Source of the DNA: Eleftheria terrae
GTDB taxonomy: Bacteria > Pseudomonadota > Gammaproteobacteria > Burkholderiales > Burkholderiaceae_C
Assembly: GCF_030419005.1 (NCBI RefSeq)
Contig: NZ_CP106951.1
Span: 3,968,001 to 4,032,000, forward strand
Length of the DNA: 64,000 bases
Direction of reading: 5' to 3'
Positions 45,392 to 54,551 of the stretch are shown piece after piece (position 1 is the first letter of the stretch; each line of letters starts with the position of its first letter). The notes beneath the pieces are model-generated. The model worked only from the letters and a program-made list of their open reading frames with translations. It did no database searches and was not told the DNA's origin. A program made the position numbers and the translations under genes.

Positions 45392-47467
45392 GTGAACTCG
45401 CTCAAAGCCATCCTCGGCCGCAATACCGACCTGGCCCTCATCGCCCTCGTCATGGGCGTGCTGCTGGTCCTGTTCGCCCCCATCCCGTCGCCGCTGCTGG
45501 ACTTCCTCATCCTGCTGAACTTCTCGCTCGCCCTGCTGGTGCTGCTGATGACGTTCTATGCGCCGCGGCCGGTGGAGTTCTCCACCTTCCCGGCCATCCT
45601 GCTCATTGCCACGCTGTTCCGGCTGGCGCTCAACGTCTCGGCCACCCGGCTCATCCTGACGGACGGGGAGGCCGGCCGCGTCATCGGTGCGGTGGGCACC
45701 TACGTGGTCGGCGGCAACTACGTCATCGGGATGATCGTCTTCCTGATCCTGGTGGTGGTGCAGTACGTGGTGGTCACCAACGGTGCGCAGCGCGTCTCGG
45801 AAGTGGCAGCCCGCTTCACGCTGGACAGCATGCCGGGCCAGCAGATGAGCATCGATGCCGACCTCAACATGGGCTTCATCGACCAGGACGAAGCCAAGCG
45901 CCGCCGCAAGACGCTGGAGCGCGAGGCGGCCTTCTATGGCGCGATGGACGGCGCCAGCAAGTTCGTCAAGGGCGACGCGATCGCGGGCATCGTCATCATG
46001 CTGATCAACATCGTCGGCGGACTCGTCATCGGCGTGCTGCAGCAGGGCATGCCCTGGGGCGAAGCGCTGCGCCACTTCACGCTGCTGACCATCGGCGACG
46101 GCATCGTCACGCAGATCCCGGCGCTGGTCATCTCGGTGGGCACCGGCCTCATCGTCACCCGCTCCTCGTCCGACAGCCAGCTCAGCGCCGAGGTGCTGCG
46201 CCAGCTCAGCGCCTTCCCGCGCACGCTGGCCATCGTTGGCGTGGTGTTGCTCGGCGTGGGCCTGCTGCCGGGCATGCCACTGGTGCCGGTGCTGGCCCTG
46301 GCGGCCGGCGTCGGCGTGGCCTACTTCCTGGCGCGCCAGGCCAAGGCCGCCTCGCCCGAGGCGCAGCAGGCCGAAGCCGACAAGGCCTCCAAGGAGCAAG
46401 CTGCCGCCGACGATCCCTATGCGGTCTACGACGTCGAGCCGGTCGAGGTCGAGCTGGGCGCGGCCCTGGCGCAGCACCTGGGTGGCGAGCAGGGCATCCT
46501 GATGGAACGGGTGGCGGCCTTCCGCACCCAGTTTGCCGGCGAGATGGGCTTTGTCATCCCGAAGGTGCGCTTCCGCGAGTCCTCGGCCATCGGTGGCGAG
46601 GCCTATGCCATCGCCATCTTTGGCGATCCGGTGGCGGCCGGGCAGGTGATGGTGGGCAAGACGCTGGCCATCCACCCCAGCGGCGACCTGACGCTGGTGC
46701 GCGGCATCGAGACCCGCGAGCCCACCTACGGCCTGCCCGCGCTGTGGATCGAGCCGGCCGACCGCGACGCCGCCCGGGCCGCCCGCTACACCCTGGTGGA
46801 TGCGGTCAACGTGCTCTTCACCCATCTGTGCGAGGTGATGCGCCAGCGTGCCGCCGAGCTGCTCACCCGCACCGAGACCGACAAGCTGCTGGCCCGCCTG
46901 CGCACCGCCCAGCCGGGCCTGGTGGAAGAACTGGTACCCACCCAGCTGGCCGTGAGCGACGTGCAGAAGGTGCTGCAGAACCTCATGCGCGAGAAGGTGC
47001 CCATCCGCAACATCCAGGCCATCGTCGAATGCCTCATCGACGCCGGCCGCGCCAGCAAGGACCCGGCCGTGCTCACCGAGGCGGTGCGCCAGCGGCTGGC
47101 CACCAGCATCTGCAACAGCCTGAGCGCCGACCGCAAGACGCTGCACGTGATGACGCTCGACCCGGAGCTGGAAGACGGCCTGCTGCGCCAGGCAGCAGGG
47201 CAGGCCACCGGCAGCGACCCGCGGCTGATCGATGGCTTGCTCCTGCGCATTGCGGCCAGTGCCGAACGCATGATGAAATCCAACCTGATCCCGGTGGTGT
47301 TGTGTGCGCCGGAGCTGCGCCGCCAGCTGCGGGCGCTGTGCGAGCGCGCCACGCCGCACCTGCGGGTGCTGTCGATGGCCGAGGTGCCGCCGGGGTACGA
47401 GTTGCGGGCGTTCGCGGCGATCACCGCCGCACCGCCAGCGGGGCAGGGCGCCAAGTCCCCCCACTGA
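45392..47467 (+). CDS. flhA: Flagellar export apparatus protein FlhA
   Basis: A 691-residue inner-membrane protein: eight predicted helices in the first 320 residues, then a cytosolic ring domain that docks chaperone-substrate complexes. The FHIPEP-family signature region is present (RVSEVAARFTLDSMPGQQMS, then IDADLN). The C-domain includes GFVIPKVRF and PTQLAVSDVQKVLQNLMREKV. It starts with GTG at 45392, three bases after flhB. Length matches the family. Confidence 0.95.
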   Translation: MNSLKAILGRNTDLALIALVMGVLLVLFAPIPSPLLDFLILLNFSLALLVLLMTFYAPRPVEFSTFPAILLIATLFRLALNVSATRLILTDGEAGRVIGAVGTYVVGGNYVIGMIVFLILVVVQYVVVTNGAQRVSEVAARFTLDSMPGQQMSIDADLNMGFIDQDEAKRRRKTLEREAAFYGAMDGASKFVKGDAIAGIVIMLINIVGGLVIGVLQQGMPWGEALRHFTLLTIGDGIVTQIPALVISVGTGLIVTRSSSDSQLSAEVLRQLSAFPRTLAIVGVVLLGVGLLPGMPLVPVLALAAGVGVAYFLARQAKAASPEAQQAEADKASKEQAAADDPYAVYDVEPVEVELGAALAQHLGGEQGILMERVAAFRTQFAGEMGFVIPKVRFRESSAIGGEAYAIAIFGDPVAAGQVMVGKTLAIHPSGDLTLVRGIETREPTYGLPALWIEPADRDAARAARYTLVDAVNVLFTHLCEVMRQRAAELLTRTETDKLLARLRTAQPGLVEELVPTQLAVSDVQKVLQNLMREKVPIRNIQAIVECLIDAGRASKDPAVLTEAVRQRLATSICNSLSADRKTLHVMTLDPELEDGLLRQAAGQATGSDPRLIDGLLLRIAASAERMMKSNLIPVVLCAPELRRQLRALCERATPHLRVLSMAEVPPGYELRAFAAITAAPPAGQGAKSPH

Positions 47468-47508
47468 CTACACCAAGACAAGAAAGAAACTGAGGGAGTG
47501 CGAACGCC

Positions 47509-48237
47509 ATGAGCGATGTCTTCGCGATCGTGCAGGTCGGCCTGCTGGCTGGGCAGGAGCGGTTGAACGCCGTCAGCGGCAATGCCGCCAGTGCCACGCT
47601 GCCGGGCTATCGCCGCCAGGTGGCGGCGCTCAACAGCTTCGCCGGCCACTTCGCGCCCGCCACGGCGCAAGCCGCGGCCGCGCCGGCCGAGCCGGTGCTG
47701 CGCCGCGGCGTGGACCTGCGGGCCGGCCAGATGATGGCCACCGGCAAGCCGCTGGACGTGGCCATCGACGGTGCCCAGGGCTTTTTCGCGCTGTCCGATG
47801 GCCAGCGCACCTTCCTCACCCGTGCCGGGTCCTTCCGGGTCGACGCCGAAGGCTACCTGGTCGGCGAGCGCGGCCTGCGTGTGCAAGGCAGCAACGGCGA
47901 CATCCGCCTGGGCAGCGCCGATGTCTCGGTGCGCGAAACCGGCGAGATCGTGCAGCGCGAGGAAGTGCAGGCCGTGCTGCAGCTGTTCACGCTCGCCGAG
48001 GGCGCCCAGCTCTCGCCGGACAAGGGCTCGCTGCTGGCGGTGGACGGCGCGCTGCAACCGGTGGACAGCGGCCGCGCCGCGGTGCGCTCGGGCTTTCTCG
48101 AGGGCTCCAACGCCGGTGGCCCGCAGGACATGCTGGCGCTGATGGCGCTCACGCGGCAGTTCGAAAGCCTGGTCAAGGTGACGCAAGGCTATGACGAGGT
48201 CCTCGGCAGGGCCATCCAGAAACTCGGGGAGATCTAA
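47509..48237 (+). CDS. flgF: Flagellar proximal rod protein FlgF
   Basis: A 242-residue rod protein of the FlgE/F/G family. The N-terminal helix (GLLAGQERLNAVSGNAASATLPGYRR) is a divergent form of the usual ANNLANxxTxGYK motif. The central DVAIDGAQGFFALSDG and FLTRAGSFRVDAEGYLV are the FlgF/FlgG core, and the C-terminal helix (MALTRQFESLVKVTQGYDE) packs in the rod. It is assigned FlgF rather than FlgG by order: FlgG follows directly, three bases later. Confidence 0.88.
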   Translation: MSDVFAIVQVGLLAGQERLNAVSGNAASATLPGYRRQVAALNSFAGHFAPATAQAAAAPAEPVLRRGVDLRAGQMMATGKPLDVAIDGAQGFFALSDGQRTFLTRAGSFRVDAEGYLVGERGLRVQGSNGDIRLGSADVSVRETGEIVQREEVQAVLQLFTLAEGAQLSPDKGSLLAVDGALQPVDSGRAAVRSGFLEGSNAGGPQDMLALMALTRQFESLVKVTQGYDEVLGRAIQKLGEI

Positions 48238-48240
48238 ACC

Positions 48241-48999
48241 ATGTTGGACGCATTCCTGGTGTCGGCCGTCGGCCTGCAGGCGCAGAAGGACCAGCTCGAC
48301 ACCATCGCCAACAACCTGGCCAACACCAACACCGTGGCCTACAAGCGGCGCACCGTGGACTTCAGCGGCCTGCTCGACCGCACTGCCGCGCCGGCCGGCG
48401 CCTCGGCCCAGACGGCCGAGGCCGCGCGCCCGAGCGGCATCCGGGTCGACATGGTGCAGGGCGAGGTGCGCACCACCGGCCGGCCGCTGGACATTGCCAT
48501 CACCGGCCCCGGCTTCATCGAGGTGAACCTGCGTGACGGCCGCATCGGCTACTCCCGCGGCGGCTCGCTGCAGGTCAATGCCGACGGCCTGCTGAGCCTG
48601 CCGAGCGGCCAGGTGCTGAAGGCCGACATCCGCATCCCCACCGGCGCCACCGGCGTCGAGGTGATGCCCGACGGCAGCGTGCGCGCCCAGCTCAAGGGCG
48701 ACGCGGCCCCGTCGGTGCTGGGCCAGATCGAACTCGTCAACTTCACCAGCTCCGACGCGCTGGTGCCCCTGGGCGCCGGCCTCTTCGAGCTGCGCGACGC
48801 CAACACCGAGCCGGCCCGCGCGTGGCCGGGCGAGGAATGGGCGGGCGAGCTGTCGGTGGGTGCGGTGGAGGCGTCCAACGTGCGCATGGTCGACGAGATG
48901 GTCCACCTCATGCTGGCTCAGCGGGTCTATGAGCTGAACGCCAAGGTGGCGCAGGCGGCCGACGAGATGATGGGCCTCACCAATTCCCTGCGCCGGTGA
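48241..48999 (+). CDS. flgG: Flagellar distal rod protein FlgG
   Basis: A 252-residue rod protein with clear N- and C-terminal flagellar rod motifs: LDTIANNLANTNTVAYKRRTVDF and VHLMLAQRVYELNAKVAQAADEM. Central DIAITGPGFIEVNLRDGRIGYSRGG is typical. Slightly shorter than the usual 260 residues. It forms the distal rod on which P and L rings assemble, consistent with flgA, flgH and flgI following. Confidence 0.93.
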   Translation: MLDAFLVSAVGLQAQKDQLDTIANNLANTNTVAYKRRTVDFSGLLDRTAAPAGASAQTAEAARPSGIRVDMVQGEVRTTGRPLDIAITGPGFIEVNLRDGRIGYSRGGSLQVNADGLLSLPSGQVLKADIRIPTGATGVEVMPDGSVRAQLKGDAAPSVLGQIELVNFTSSDALVPLGAGLFELRDANTEPARAWPGEEWAGELSVGAVEASNVRMVDEMVHLMLAQRVYELNAKVAQAADEMMGLTNSLRR

Positions 49000-49006
49000 C
49001 CCAGCC

Positions 49007-49783
49007 ATGAAGCCTGCCGCCTCGGCCTGGCCGAGCCTTGTCCTTGCCGCGGCCCTGCTGGGCCCGGCCACCGCACCGCTGGCCGGGGCCGCCAGCGAGG
49101 CGGCGGCCGCGCCTGTGGTGCTCGGCACGGCAAGCCATGCCGGCGAGCCCGAACTCGCGGCGGCCGTGCTTCGCCTGGCCGGCGACCTGCTGGCGCGCCA
49201 GGGCCTGGCCCTGCAGGAGGGCTCGGTGCGCTTCACCGGCACCGGGCCGGTGGCCACCGGAGCACCGGTGGAAGTGGTGTGGTCTCCGCCGGCCGCGCGT
49301 GGTGCACTGCGCCTGCCGCTGCGGCTGGCCTTGCGTGGCGCTGCCGGTCAGCCCGACATGCAGGCGGTGGTGTACGGCCGGCTGCAGCAGGACATGCCGG
49401 TGCTGAACCGCCCGCTGGCGCGCGGCGCGGCGCTGGGCTGCGCCGATGTGTCGGTGCAGCGCCGACCGGTCGAGATGGCCCGTGCCGACCTCTGGCCGCT
49501 GCCGTGCAGCCTGCCGGCCGGCACCGTGCTGCGCCGCCCGCTCAACGAGGGCGACGTGCTGCGGCGCTCGGATGCCGGCGCGCGGCCGGCGGTGGCCCAG
49601 ATGCAGCCGGTGACCATCCGCGTGGTGGCCGGCGCGGTGGTGCTCGAATCCGCCGGCCTGGCGCTGGCCGACGCCGAAGTCGGCGACACCGTGCGGGTGC
49701 GGCCCAATATCTCGCGCCAGGCCGTGGATGCCCGCGTGGTCGGGCCGCAGGCCGTGGTGCTCGAATCAGGAACGATGCAATGA
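49007..49783 (+). CDS. flgA: P-ring assembly chaperone FlgA
   Basis: A 258-residue periplasmic protein. The signal peptide covers about residues 1-29 (ending PLAGAAS). The C-terminal half is the SAF/FlgA domain: LNRPLARGAALGCADVSVQRRPV, PAGTVLRRPLNEGDVL, and DTVRVRPNISRQAVDARVVG. Two cysteines (in LGCAD and PLPCSL) probably form the conserved disulfide. It helps FlgI polymerise around the rod. The last codons ATGCAATGA carry the flgH start within an ATGA overlap. Confidence 0.92.
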   Translation: MKPAASAWPSLVLAAALLGPATAPLAGAASEAAAAPVVLGTASHAGEPELAAAVLRLAGDLLARQGLALQEGSVRFTGTGPVATGAPVEVVWSPPAARGALRLPLRLALRGAAGQPDMQAVVYGRLQQDMPVLNRPLARGAALGCADVSVQRRPVEMARADLWPLPCSLPAGTVLRRPLNEGDVLRRSDAGARPAVAQMQPVTIRVVAGAVVLESAGLALADAEVGDTVRVRPNISRQAVDARVVGPQAVVLESGTMQ

Positions 49784-50385
49784 CGACGACACGTGGCTTC
49801 ACACTTCGGGCCAGCGGCCTCGCCCTGGCGCTCGGCCTGTGCCTGGCCGGGCCGGCCGCGGCGAACGACAGCCAGTCGCTGTACGACCCCAAGACCTACC
49901 GCCCGCTGGTGGCCGACCACAAGGCCTTCAAGGCCGGCGACCTGTTGACCGTGGTGATCCAGGAAAACGCCAGCGCCTCGACCGCGGCCGATTCCTCGGC
50001 CGGCCGCTCGACCGGCCTGAACATCCAGGTCGACCCCTTCAAGGCCCCGGCCCGCAACCTCTCGGGCAGCGTCGGCACCGACTCTGACGGCGGCGGGCGC
50101 ACCCAGCGCAGCGGCCGCCTGCTGGCGCAGCTCACGGTCAACGTGGTGGGCGTGGAGCCCAACGGCGACCTGCTCATCCATGGTCGGCAGAACCTCACCA
50201 TCAACGGCGAGGCGCAGGTCATCACCCTGAAGGGCCGGGTGCGGCCGCGCGACGTGACGGACGGCAACCTGGTGCCCTCCACCCGCGTCGGCGATGCCGA
50301 GATCAGCTTCGACGGCGAAGGTTTCATCGCCGACAAGAGCCGGCCGGGCTGGCTCACCAAATTCCTGTCGTTCTTCGGGTTGTGA
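49780..50385 (+). CDS. flgH: Flagellar L-ring protein FlgH (no obvious lipobox)
   Basis: A 201-residue L-ring protein. The ATG overlaps the flgA stop. Family core: GDLLTVVIQENASASTAADS, then LTVNVVGVEPNGDLLIHGRQ and VRPRDVTDGNLVPSTRVGDAEI. FlgH is normally an outer-membrane lipoprotein with a cysteine after LxGC. Here the signal reads LGLCLAGPAAAND; the only cysteine lacks the required small residue before it, and the cleavage looks like signal peptidase I after PAAA. The L ring may thus lack lipid anchors. Confidence 0.92.
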   Translation: MTTTRGFTLRASGLALALGLCLAGPAAANDSQSLYDPKTYRPLVADHKAFKAGDLLTVVIQENASASTAADSSAGRSTGLNIQVDPFKAPARNLSGSVGTDSDGGGRTQRSGRLLAQLTVNVVGVEPNGDLLIHGRQNLTINGEAQVITLKGRVRPRDVTDGNLVPSTRVGDAEISFDGEGFIADKSRPGWLTKFLSFFGL

Positions 50386-51521
50386 TGATGGCTTGCAGGT
50401 TTCCCTTCATCGGCGCGCTGGCGCTCGGCCTGGCGCTGCTGGCGCCCCTGCCGGCGGCCGCGGTCGCCGGTGGCGTGCGCATCAAGGACATCGCCCGCGT
50501 GCAGTCGGACCGGCTGCATCCGCTGGTGGGCTACGGCCTGGTCACCGGTCTTGCCGGCACTGGCGACTCGCCGGCCAACCGCGCCACCCGGCAGTCGCTG
50601 GCCAACATGCTCTCGCAGTTCAACGTCACCCTGCCGCCAGAGGCGGTCAACAGCCGCAACGTGGCGGCGGTGATGGTGACGGCCGGCCTGCCCAACTTTG
50701 GCCGCCAGGGCGACACCATCGATGTCACCGTCACCTCCGTGGGCGACGCGCGCAGCCTGGTCGGCGGCAACCTGTTGCTGACGCCGCTCAACGGCCCCGA
50801 CGGCAAGACCTATGTGCTGGCCCAGGGCGGCCTCACCGTCGGCGGCTACCGCTATGAAGCCAACGGCACGGTGGGCCAGAAGAACCACCCCACGGTGGCC
50901 ACCATCCCCGGCGGCGGCAGCATCGAGGTGGCGCCGCCGGCGCCCAACCTGGCGCAGCTCAACAGCTTCTCGGTCTCGCTGCTGGAGGCCGACTACACCA
51001 ATGCCGCCCGCATTGCCGAATCCATCAACGCCGGGCTGGGCGGCGCCTATGCCAAGGCGCGCGACCCGGACACGGTGTCGGTGCAGGTCCCGGACGGCTA
51101 CCGCGGCCGCTTCGTCGAGCTGATGCAGCGCATCGAGGCGATGGAGATCGCGCCCGACCTGCGGGCCCGCGTGGTCGTCAACGAACGCACCGGCACCGTG
51201 GTGGCCGGCGCCAATGTCCGGGTGGCGCCGACGGCCATCACCTATGGCGACCTGAAGATCTCCATCGTCACCGAGAACGCGGTCTCGCAGCCGCTGCTGC
51301 TGCGCCAGCCGAGCGAGGCCATCCGCACCGAGGACTACGCCAACTCGCGCATCGACCTGCAGGAGCAGGGCGGCGCGACGCTGGTGACCCAGCCCGGCGG
51401 CACCATCGCCGACCTGGTGCAGGCCCTGGCCAAGCTGCGCACCAGCGCGCGTGACGTGGTGTCGGTGCTGAAGGCGCTCAAGGCGTCCGGTGCCCTCCAT
51501 GCCGAGCTGATCGTGCAGTAG
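50385..51521 (+). CDS. flgI: Flagellar P-ring protein FlgI
   Basis: A 378-residue periplasmic protein. I use ATG 50385, overlapping the flgH stop by one base; GTG 50382 and ATG 50388 are alternatives. The signal peptide ends PAAA near residue 26. Family blocks: RIKDIARVQSDRLHPLVGYGLVTGLAGTGD, then PPEAVNSRNVAAVMVTA, ERTGTVVAGANVRVAP and the C-terminal LVQALAKLRTSARDVVSVLKAL. It forms the peptidoglycan-level bushing. Length and motifs are normal. Confidence 0.95.
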   Translation: MMACRFPFIGALALGLALLAPLPAAAVAGGVRIKDIARVQSDRLHPLVGYGLVTGLAGTGDSPANRATRQSLANMLSQFNVTLPPEAVNSRNVAAVMVTAGLPNFGRQGDTIDVTVTSVGDARSLVGGNLLLTPLNGPDGKTYVLAQGGLTVGGYRYEANGTVGQKNHPTVATIPGGGSIEVAPPAPNLAQLNSFSVSLLEADYTNAARIAESINAGLGGAYAKARDPDTVSVQVPDGYRGRFVELMQRIEAMEIAPDLRARVVVNERTGTVVAGANVRVAPTAITYGDLKISIVTENAVSQPLLLRQPSEAIRTEDYANSRIDLQEQGGATLVTQPGGTIADLVQALAKLRTSARDVVSVLKALKASGALHAELIVQ

Positions 51522-51539
51522 TCCCTTTCCCGACCGACC

Positions 51540-51902
51540 ATGACCACGCAACACTACGCGCTGCTCGTCGAGCAGATCTCCTCCTCGCTGACCGCGGCCT
51601 CGCTGCAGAACCAGGTCAGCGCCAGCAACATCGCCAACCGCGACAGCGCCGGCTACCAGCGGCTGAAGGTGGCCTTCGACCAGGCGCTGAGCAGCGCCGG
51701 CGGCCTGCCGGCGGCGGGCGTCGCGGGCCTGCCGCCGGTGGCCGTCCCGCGCGTCGTGCCGGACGACTCGGCGCGCGCCGTCAGCCTGGAAGAAGACCTG
51801 CTGACGCTGTCGAAGAACACGATGAACTACCAGGCGCTGGCCAAGGCCCTGGGACGGTATTTCTCGATCGCCGGGGCCATTGCCAGCGGCGGCAAGGGGT
51901 GA
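51540..51902 (+). CDS. flgB: Flagellar proximal rod protein FlgB
   Basis: A 120-residue rod protein. The N-terminal motif NQVSASNIANRDSAGYQRLKVAF is the FlgB/FlgC signature, and the C-terminal helix (LEEDLLTLSKNTMNYQALAKAL) matches FlgB. Starts 18 bases after flgI. The stop overlaps the GTGAGC that precedes flgC. Confidence 0.92.
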   Translation: MTTQHYALLVEQISSSLTAASLQNQVSASNIANRDSAGYQRLKVAFDQALSSAGGLPAAGVAGLPPVAVPRVVPDDSARAVSLEEDLLTLSKNTMNYQALAKALGRYFSIAGAIASGGKG

Positions 51903-51904
51903 GC

Positions 51905-52336
51905 ATGGATTACTTCAGGGCAGCAGAGATCAGCGGCTCCGGCATGGTGGCGCAGAAGATGCGCATCGAGGCCGCGGCCGCCAACATCGCCAACATGACG
52001 TCCACTGGCAAGGCGGTGGCCGACCTCTACCGGCCGGTCACGGTGGTCATGCAGGCCGACAGTGCGCGATTCCAGGCGGCGTGGGGCGCGGCCGGCCCGG
52101 CACCGGCTGGCGTGGCGGCGCGGGTGGTGGAGCAGCCGCAGGCGCGGCCGCGCATCGTGCATGAGCCAGGCCATCCCGATGCGGATGCCAACGGCATGGT
52201 GAGCTACCCCGGCGTCGACCAGGTGCGCGAGATGATGACGGTGACCACCGCGCTGCGGGCCTACGAAGCCAACCTGGCGGCCTTGCAGGCCACCAAGACG
52301 CTGGCGCTCAAGGCGCTCGAGATCGGAGGCCAGTGA
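51905..52336 (+). CDS. flgC: Flagellar proximal rod protein FlgC
   Basis: A 143-residue rod protein beginning MDYFRAAEISGSGMVAQKMRIEAAAANIANMTST. ATG 51905 is preferred because GGGGTGAG lies just upstream; GTG 51899 is the alternative. The segment NGMVSYPGVDQVREMM (usual form NGYVxxPNVxxVxEM) and the C-terminal LRAYEANLAALQATKTLALKAL are diagnostic for FlgC. Confidence 0.93.
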   Translation: MDYFRAAEISGSGMVAQKMRIEAAAANIANMTSTGKAVADLYRPVTVVMQADSARFQAAWGAAGPAPAGVAARVVEQPQARPRIVHEPGHPDADANGMVSYPGVDQVREMMTVTTALRAYEANLAALQATKTLALKALEIGGQ

Positions 52337-52638
52337 TGGACATCAACGTCGCCGCCATCGCGGCCGTCTCGTCCACCGCGCCGGCCGGTGGGGCTGCCGC
52401 CGCCGGCGCCAGCGCGGCGCCCGGCTTTGCCGGGCTGTTCGAGCAGCAGCTGGTGGACATGAACAAGGACATGCAGGCCGCCGAGCAGGCGCTGGGCGAC
52501 ATGGCCGCTGGCCGCCCGGTGGAGCTGCATGAGGTGATGATCAGTCTGGAGAAGGCGCGCATCAGCGTGCAGACCTTCATCCAGGTGCGCAACAAGCTCG
52601 TCGAGTCCTACCAGGACCTGATGCGCATGCAGATGTGA
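52336..52638 (+). CDS. fliE: MS-ring/rod adaptor FliE
   Basis: A 100-residue protein joining the MS ring to the rod. I start at ATG 52336, with GGAGG six bases upstream and a one-base overlap with flgC. The first 35 residues are Ala/Gly-rich and probably disordered; the rest has the FliE pattern (FAGLFEQQLVDMNKDMQAAEQAL, LHEVMISLEKARISVQTFIQVRNKLVESYQDLMRM). Confidence 0.93.
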   Translation: MDINVAAIAAVSSTAPAGGAAAAGASAAPGFAGLFEQQLVDMNKDMQAAEQALGDMAAGRPVELHEVMISLEKARISVQTFIQVRNKLVESYQDLMRMQM

Positions 52639-52639
52639 T

Positions 52640-54049
52640 GTGCCGGTGAAGCCCTTCCTCGATTCCTGGTCCGCCTTGAGCGGCCCGCGCCGGCTGGGAT
52701 TTGTGCTCGGCCTGCTGCTCATCGTCGCGACCACCGTGGCGCTGGGCTACTGGACCCTGCGCGACAACTACCTGCCGCTGGCCTCGCAGCTGTCGGCCCA
52801 GCGCATGGCGCAGGCCGTGGCCGAGCTGGACAAGCAGAAGATCCCCTACCGCCTCTCGCCAACGGGTGACGGGCTGGAAGTGCCGCAGGCCGCCATCGGC
52901 CGGGCCCGCCTGGCCCTGGCCGGTGGCGCGGTGCCGGGCGCGGGCGTGGGGCTGGAGCTGTTCAACGAGACCGATTTCTCGATGACCGAGTTCGCCCAGA
53001 AGGTGAACTACCAGCGCGCGCTGCAAGGCGAGCTGACCCGCACGCTGCAGTCGATGGACGGCGTGCGCGACGCGCGGGTGCACATCGTGCTGGCCGAGGG
53101 CGGCGTCATCAAGCGCCAGCAGACCAAGGCCACCGCCGCCGTGACGCTGATGATGGCGCCGGGCCGCAGCGCCTCGCGCGCGCAGGTGCGGGGCATCCAG
53201 CGCCTGGTGGCCGCCTCGGTGCCCGAGATCCGGGCCGACGACGTGACGGTGCTGAACGAGGCCGGCGTGAGCCTGGTCGGCCCCTCGGGCGCCGTCGGTG
53301 GCGGCGAGGTCGACTACTCCAACGCCCAGCTGGAGATGAAGCGCGAGGTGGACGGCTACCTCGAAGGCAAGCTGCGCGCGGTGCTGGAAGAACTGGCGCC
53401 GCAGGGGCGCATTGCCGTCTCGGTGGATGCCGCGCTCGACTTCAAGCAGCTGCGCACCACGGTGGAAGAGCCGCTGGCGGTCGCCAAGGCCGAGCCGGGC
53501 GACAAGGCCACCGGCGTGGTCAGCCGCGAGCGGCAGACCCAGCGCTCGTCCGGCGCTGCGCAGGAGGCCGGCAACGGCAACGGCAGCGAAGACGCCGGCT
53601 GGGAATATGACTACAAGGTGGGCCACCGCATCGAGCAGTCGCTGTCCATGCCGGGCTCGGTCCGGCGGCTCAGCGTGGCGGTGGCCGTGCAGGGCGCGCC
53701 GGCCGGGCTGGACGGTGCGGCCATCGAGCAACTGGTGGCGCACGCGGTCGGGGTCGACCGGGCGCGTGGCGACGCGGTCAGCGTCATGCTGCTGCCCACC
53801 GGGCCGGCCGAAGCCGGCCCGGCCGTGCCGCGCCCGGACGCGGTGGCGGCCGCGCAAGGCGAGCCGGCGTCGTCCACCGCTGCCATGTGGGGCTTCGGCG
53901 CGGTGGCCGGGGTGCTGCTGGTCCTGGCCTGCCTGGCGCTGCTGAAGCGCCGGCCGCCGGCTGATGACGCCGAGCACGAGGCGCAGGCCGTGGCCCAGGC
54001 CACCGCCCGCGTGCAGCGCTGGCTGGGGGAGGGCGGCCATGCAGGCTGA
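52640..54049 (+). CDS. fliF: Flagellar MS-ring protein FliF
   Basis: A 469-residue MS-ring protein, shorter than the usual 550 or so. Helix 1 at about 18-40 and helix 2 near 413-433 bracket the periplasmic ring-building motifs: GLELFNETDFSMTEFAQKVNYQRALQGEL, DARVHIVLAE and VPEIRADDVTVLNEAGVSL. The DYKVGHRIEQSLSMPGSVRRLSVAV block before helix 2 is typical. The cytosolic tail is short and ends in an amphipathic helix (VAQATARVQRWLGEGG) where FliG normally binds. Starts with GTG two bases after fliE. Confidence 0.94.
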   Translation: MPVKPFLDSWSALSGPRRLGFVLGLLLIVATTVALGYWTLRDNYLPLASQLSAQRMAQAVAELDKQKIPYRLSPTGDGLEVPQAAIGRARLALAGGAVPGAGVGLELFNETDFSMTEFAQKVNYQRALQGELTRTLQSMDGVRDARVHIVLAEGGVIKRQQTKATAAVTLMMAPGRSASRAQVRGIQRLVAASVPEIRADDVTVLNEAGVSLVGPSGAVGGGEVDYSNAQLEMKREVDGYLEGKLRAVLEELAPQGRIAVSVDAALDFKQLRTTVEEPLAVAKAEPGDKATGVVSRERQTQRSSGAAQEAGNGNGSEDAGWEYDYKVGHRIEQSLSMPGSVRRLSVAVAVQGAPAGLDGAAIEQLVAHAVGVDRARGDAVSVMLLPTGPAEAGPAVPRPDAVAAAQGEPASSTAAMWGFGAVAGVLLVLACLALLKRRPPADDAEHEAQAVAQATARVQRWLGEGGHAG

Positions 54050-54551
54050 TGCCGGCCATGCCCGCGAAGCCGCGCTGGCCTTGCATGCCCTGCCCGAAGG
54101 GCAGCGGCTGCAGGTGTTGCAGCGGCTGAGCGCCGAGCAGCGCGCCCGCGTCGAGCCCCTGCTGGCTGAATTGGCCGAACTCGGCCTGCCGCCCTCGCTG
54201 GCCCGCCGCACGCTGGCGCAGGCCGAGGCGCGCGCCGACGCGCCGCAGGACCGCCTGGCCCGGCTGCCGGCCGATGCCGTCGCAGCGGCCCTGGCCACGC
54301 AAGGCCGTGCCACCGTGGTGCTGACGCTGGCTGCGTTTGCCGATGCGCCGTGGCAGGCCGAGGTGCAGGCGCGGCTGGCGCCGGAGCTGCGCAGCGCGGT
54401 CGAGCACGGCCTGCGTTCGCCGCCGCAGATTGCGCCAGCCGCCCGCCAGGCACTGGCCGAGGAAGTCTTGGCGGCGGCACAACGGCAGGCCGAGGCCGGC
54501 CGGCTGGCGGGCCCCGGCTGGTGGCAGAAGGTGCGCGCATGGATGCGGTGA
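54039..54551 (+). CDS. Truncated FliG-like switch protein (middle-domain type only)
   Basis: A 170-residue protein in the fliG position between fliF and fliH, overlapping both. The N-terminal 60 residues are helical (LALHALPEGQRLQVLQRLSAEQ). Residues about 71-146 follow the FliG middle-domain ARM pattern: DRLARLPADAVAAALATQGRATVVLTLAAF, then VQARLAPELRSAVEHGL. A normal FliG is about 330 residues and ends in a torque domain with charged residues that face the stator; that domain is absent, and the frame ends cleanly with WWQKVRAWMR. No broken remnant follows, since fliH begins inside this gene. So this is a reduced FliG rather than a frameshifted one. Resemblance is by eye and needs profile confirmation. 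Confidence 0.65.
   Translation: MQADAGHAREAALALHALPEGQRLQVLQRLSAEQRARVEPLLAELAELGLPPSLARRTLAQAEARADAPQDRLARLPADAVAAALATQGRATVVLTLAAFADAPWQAEVQARLAPELRSAVEHGLRSPPQIAPAARQALAEEVLAAAQRQAEAGRLAGPGWWQKVRAWMR

Noticed and set aside
43517..47464. Very long open frame (1315 codons) on the minus strand opposite fliR, flhB and flhA
   Set aside because: Antisense shadow of highly conserved flagellar genes in high-G+C DNA; its His/Gln/Arg-rich composition matches no protein and it has no ribosome site.
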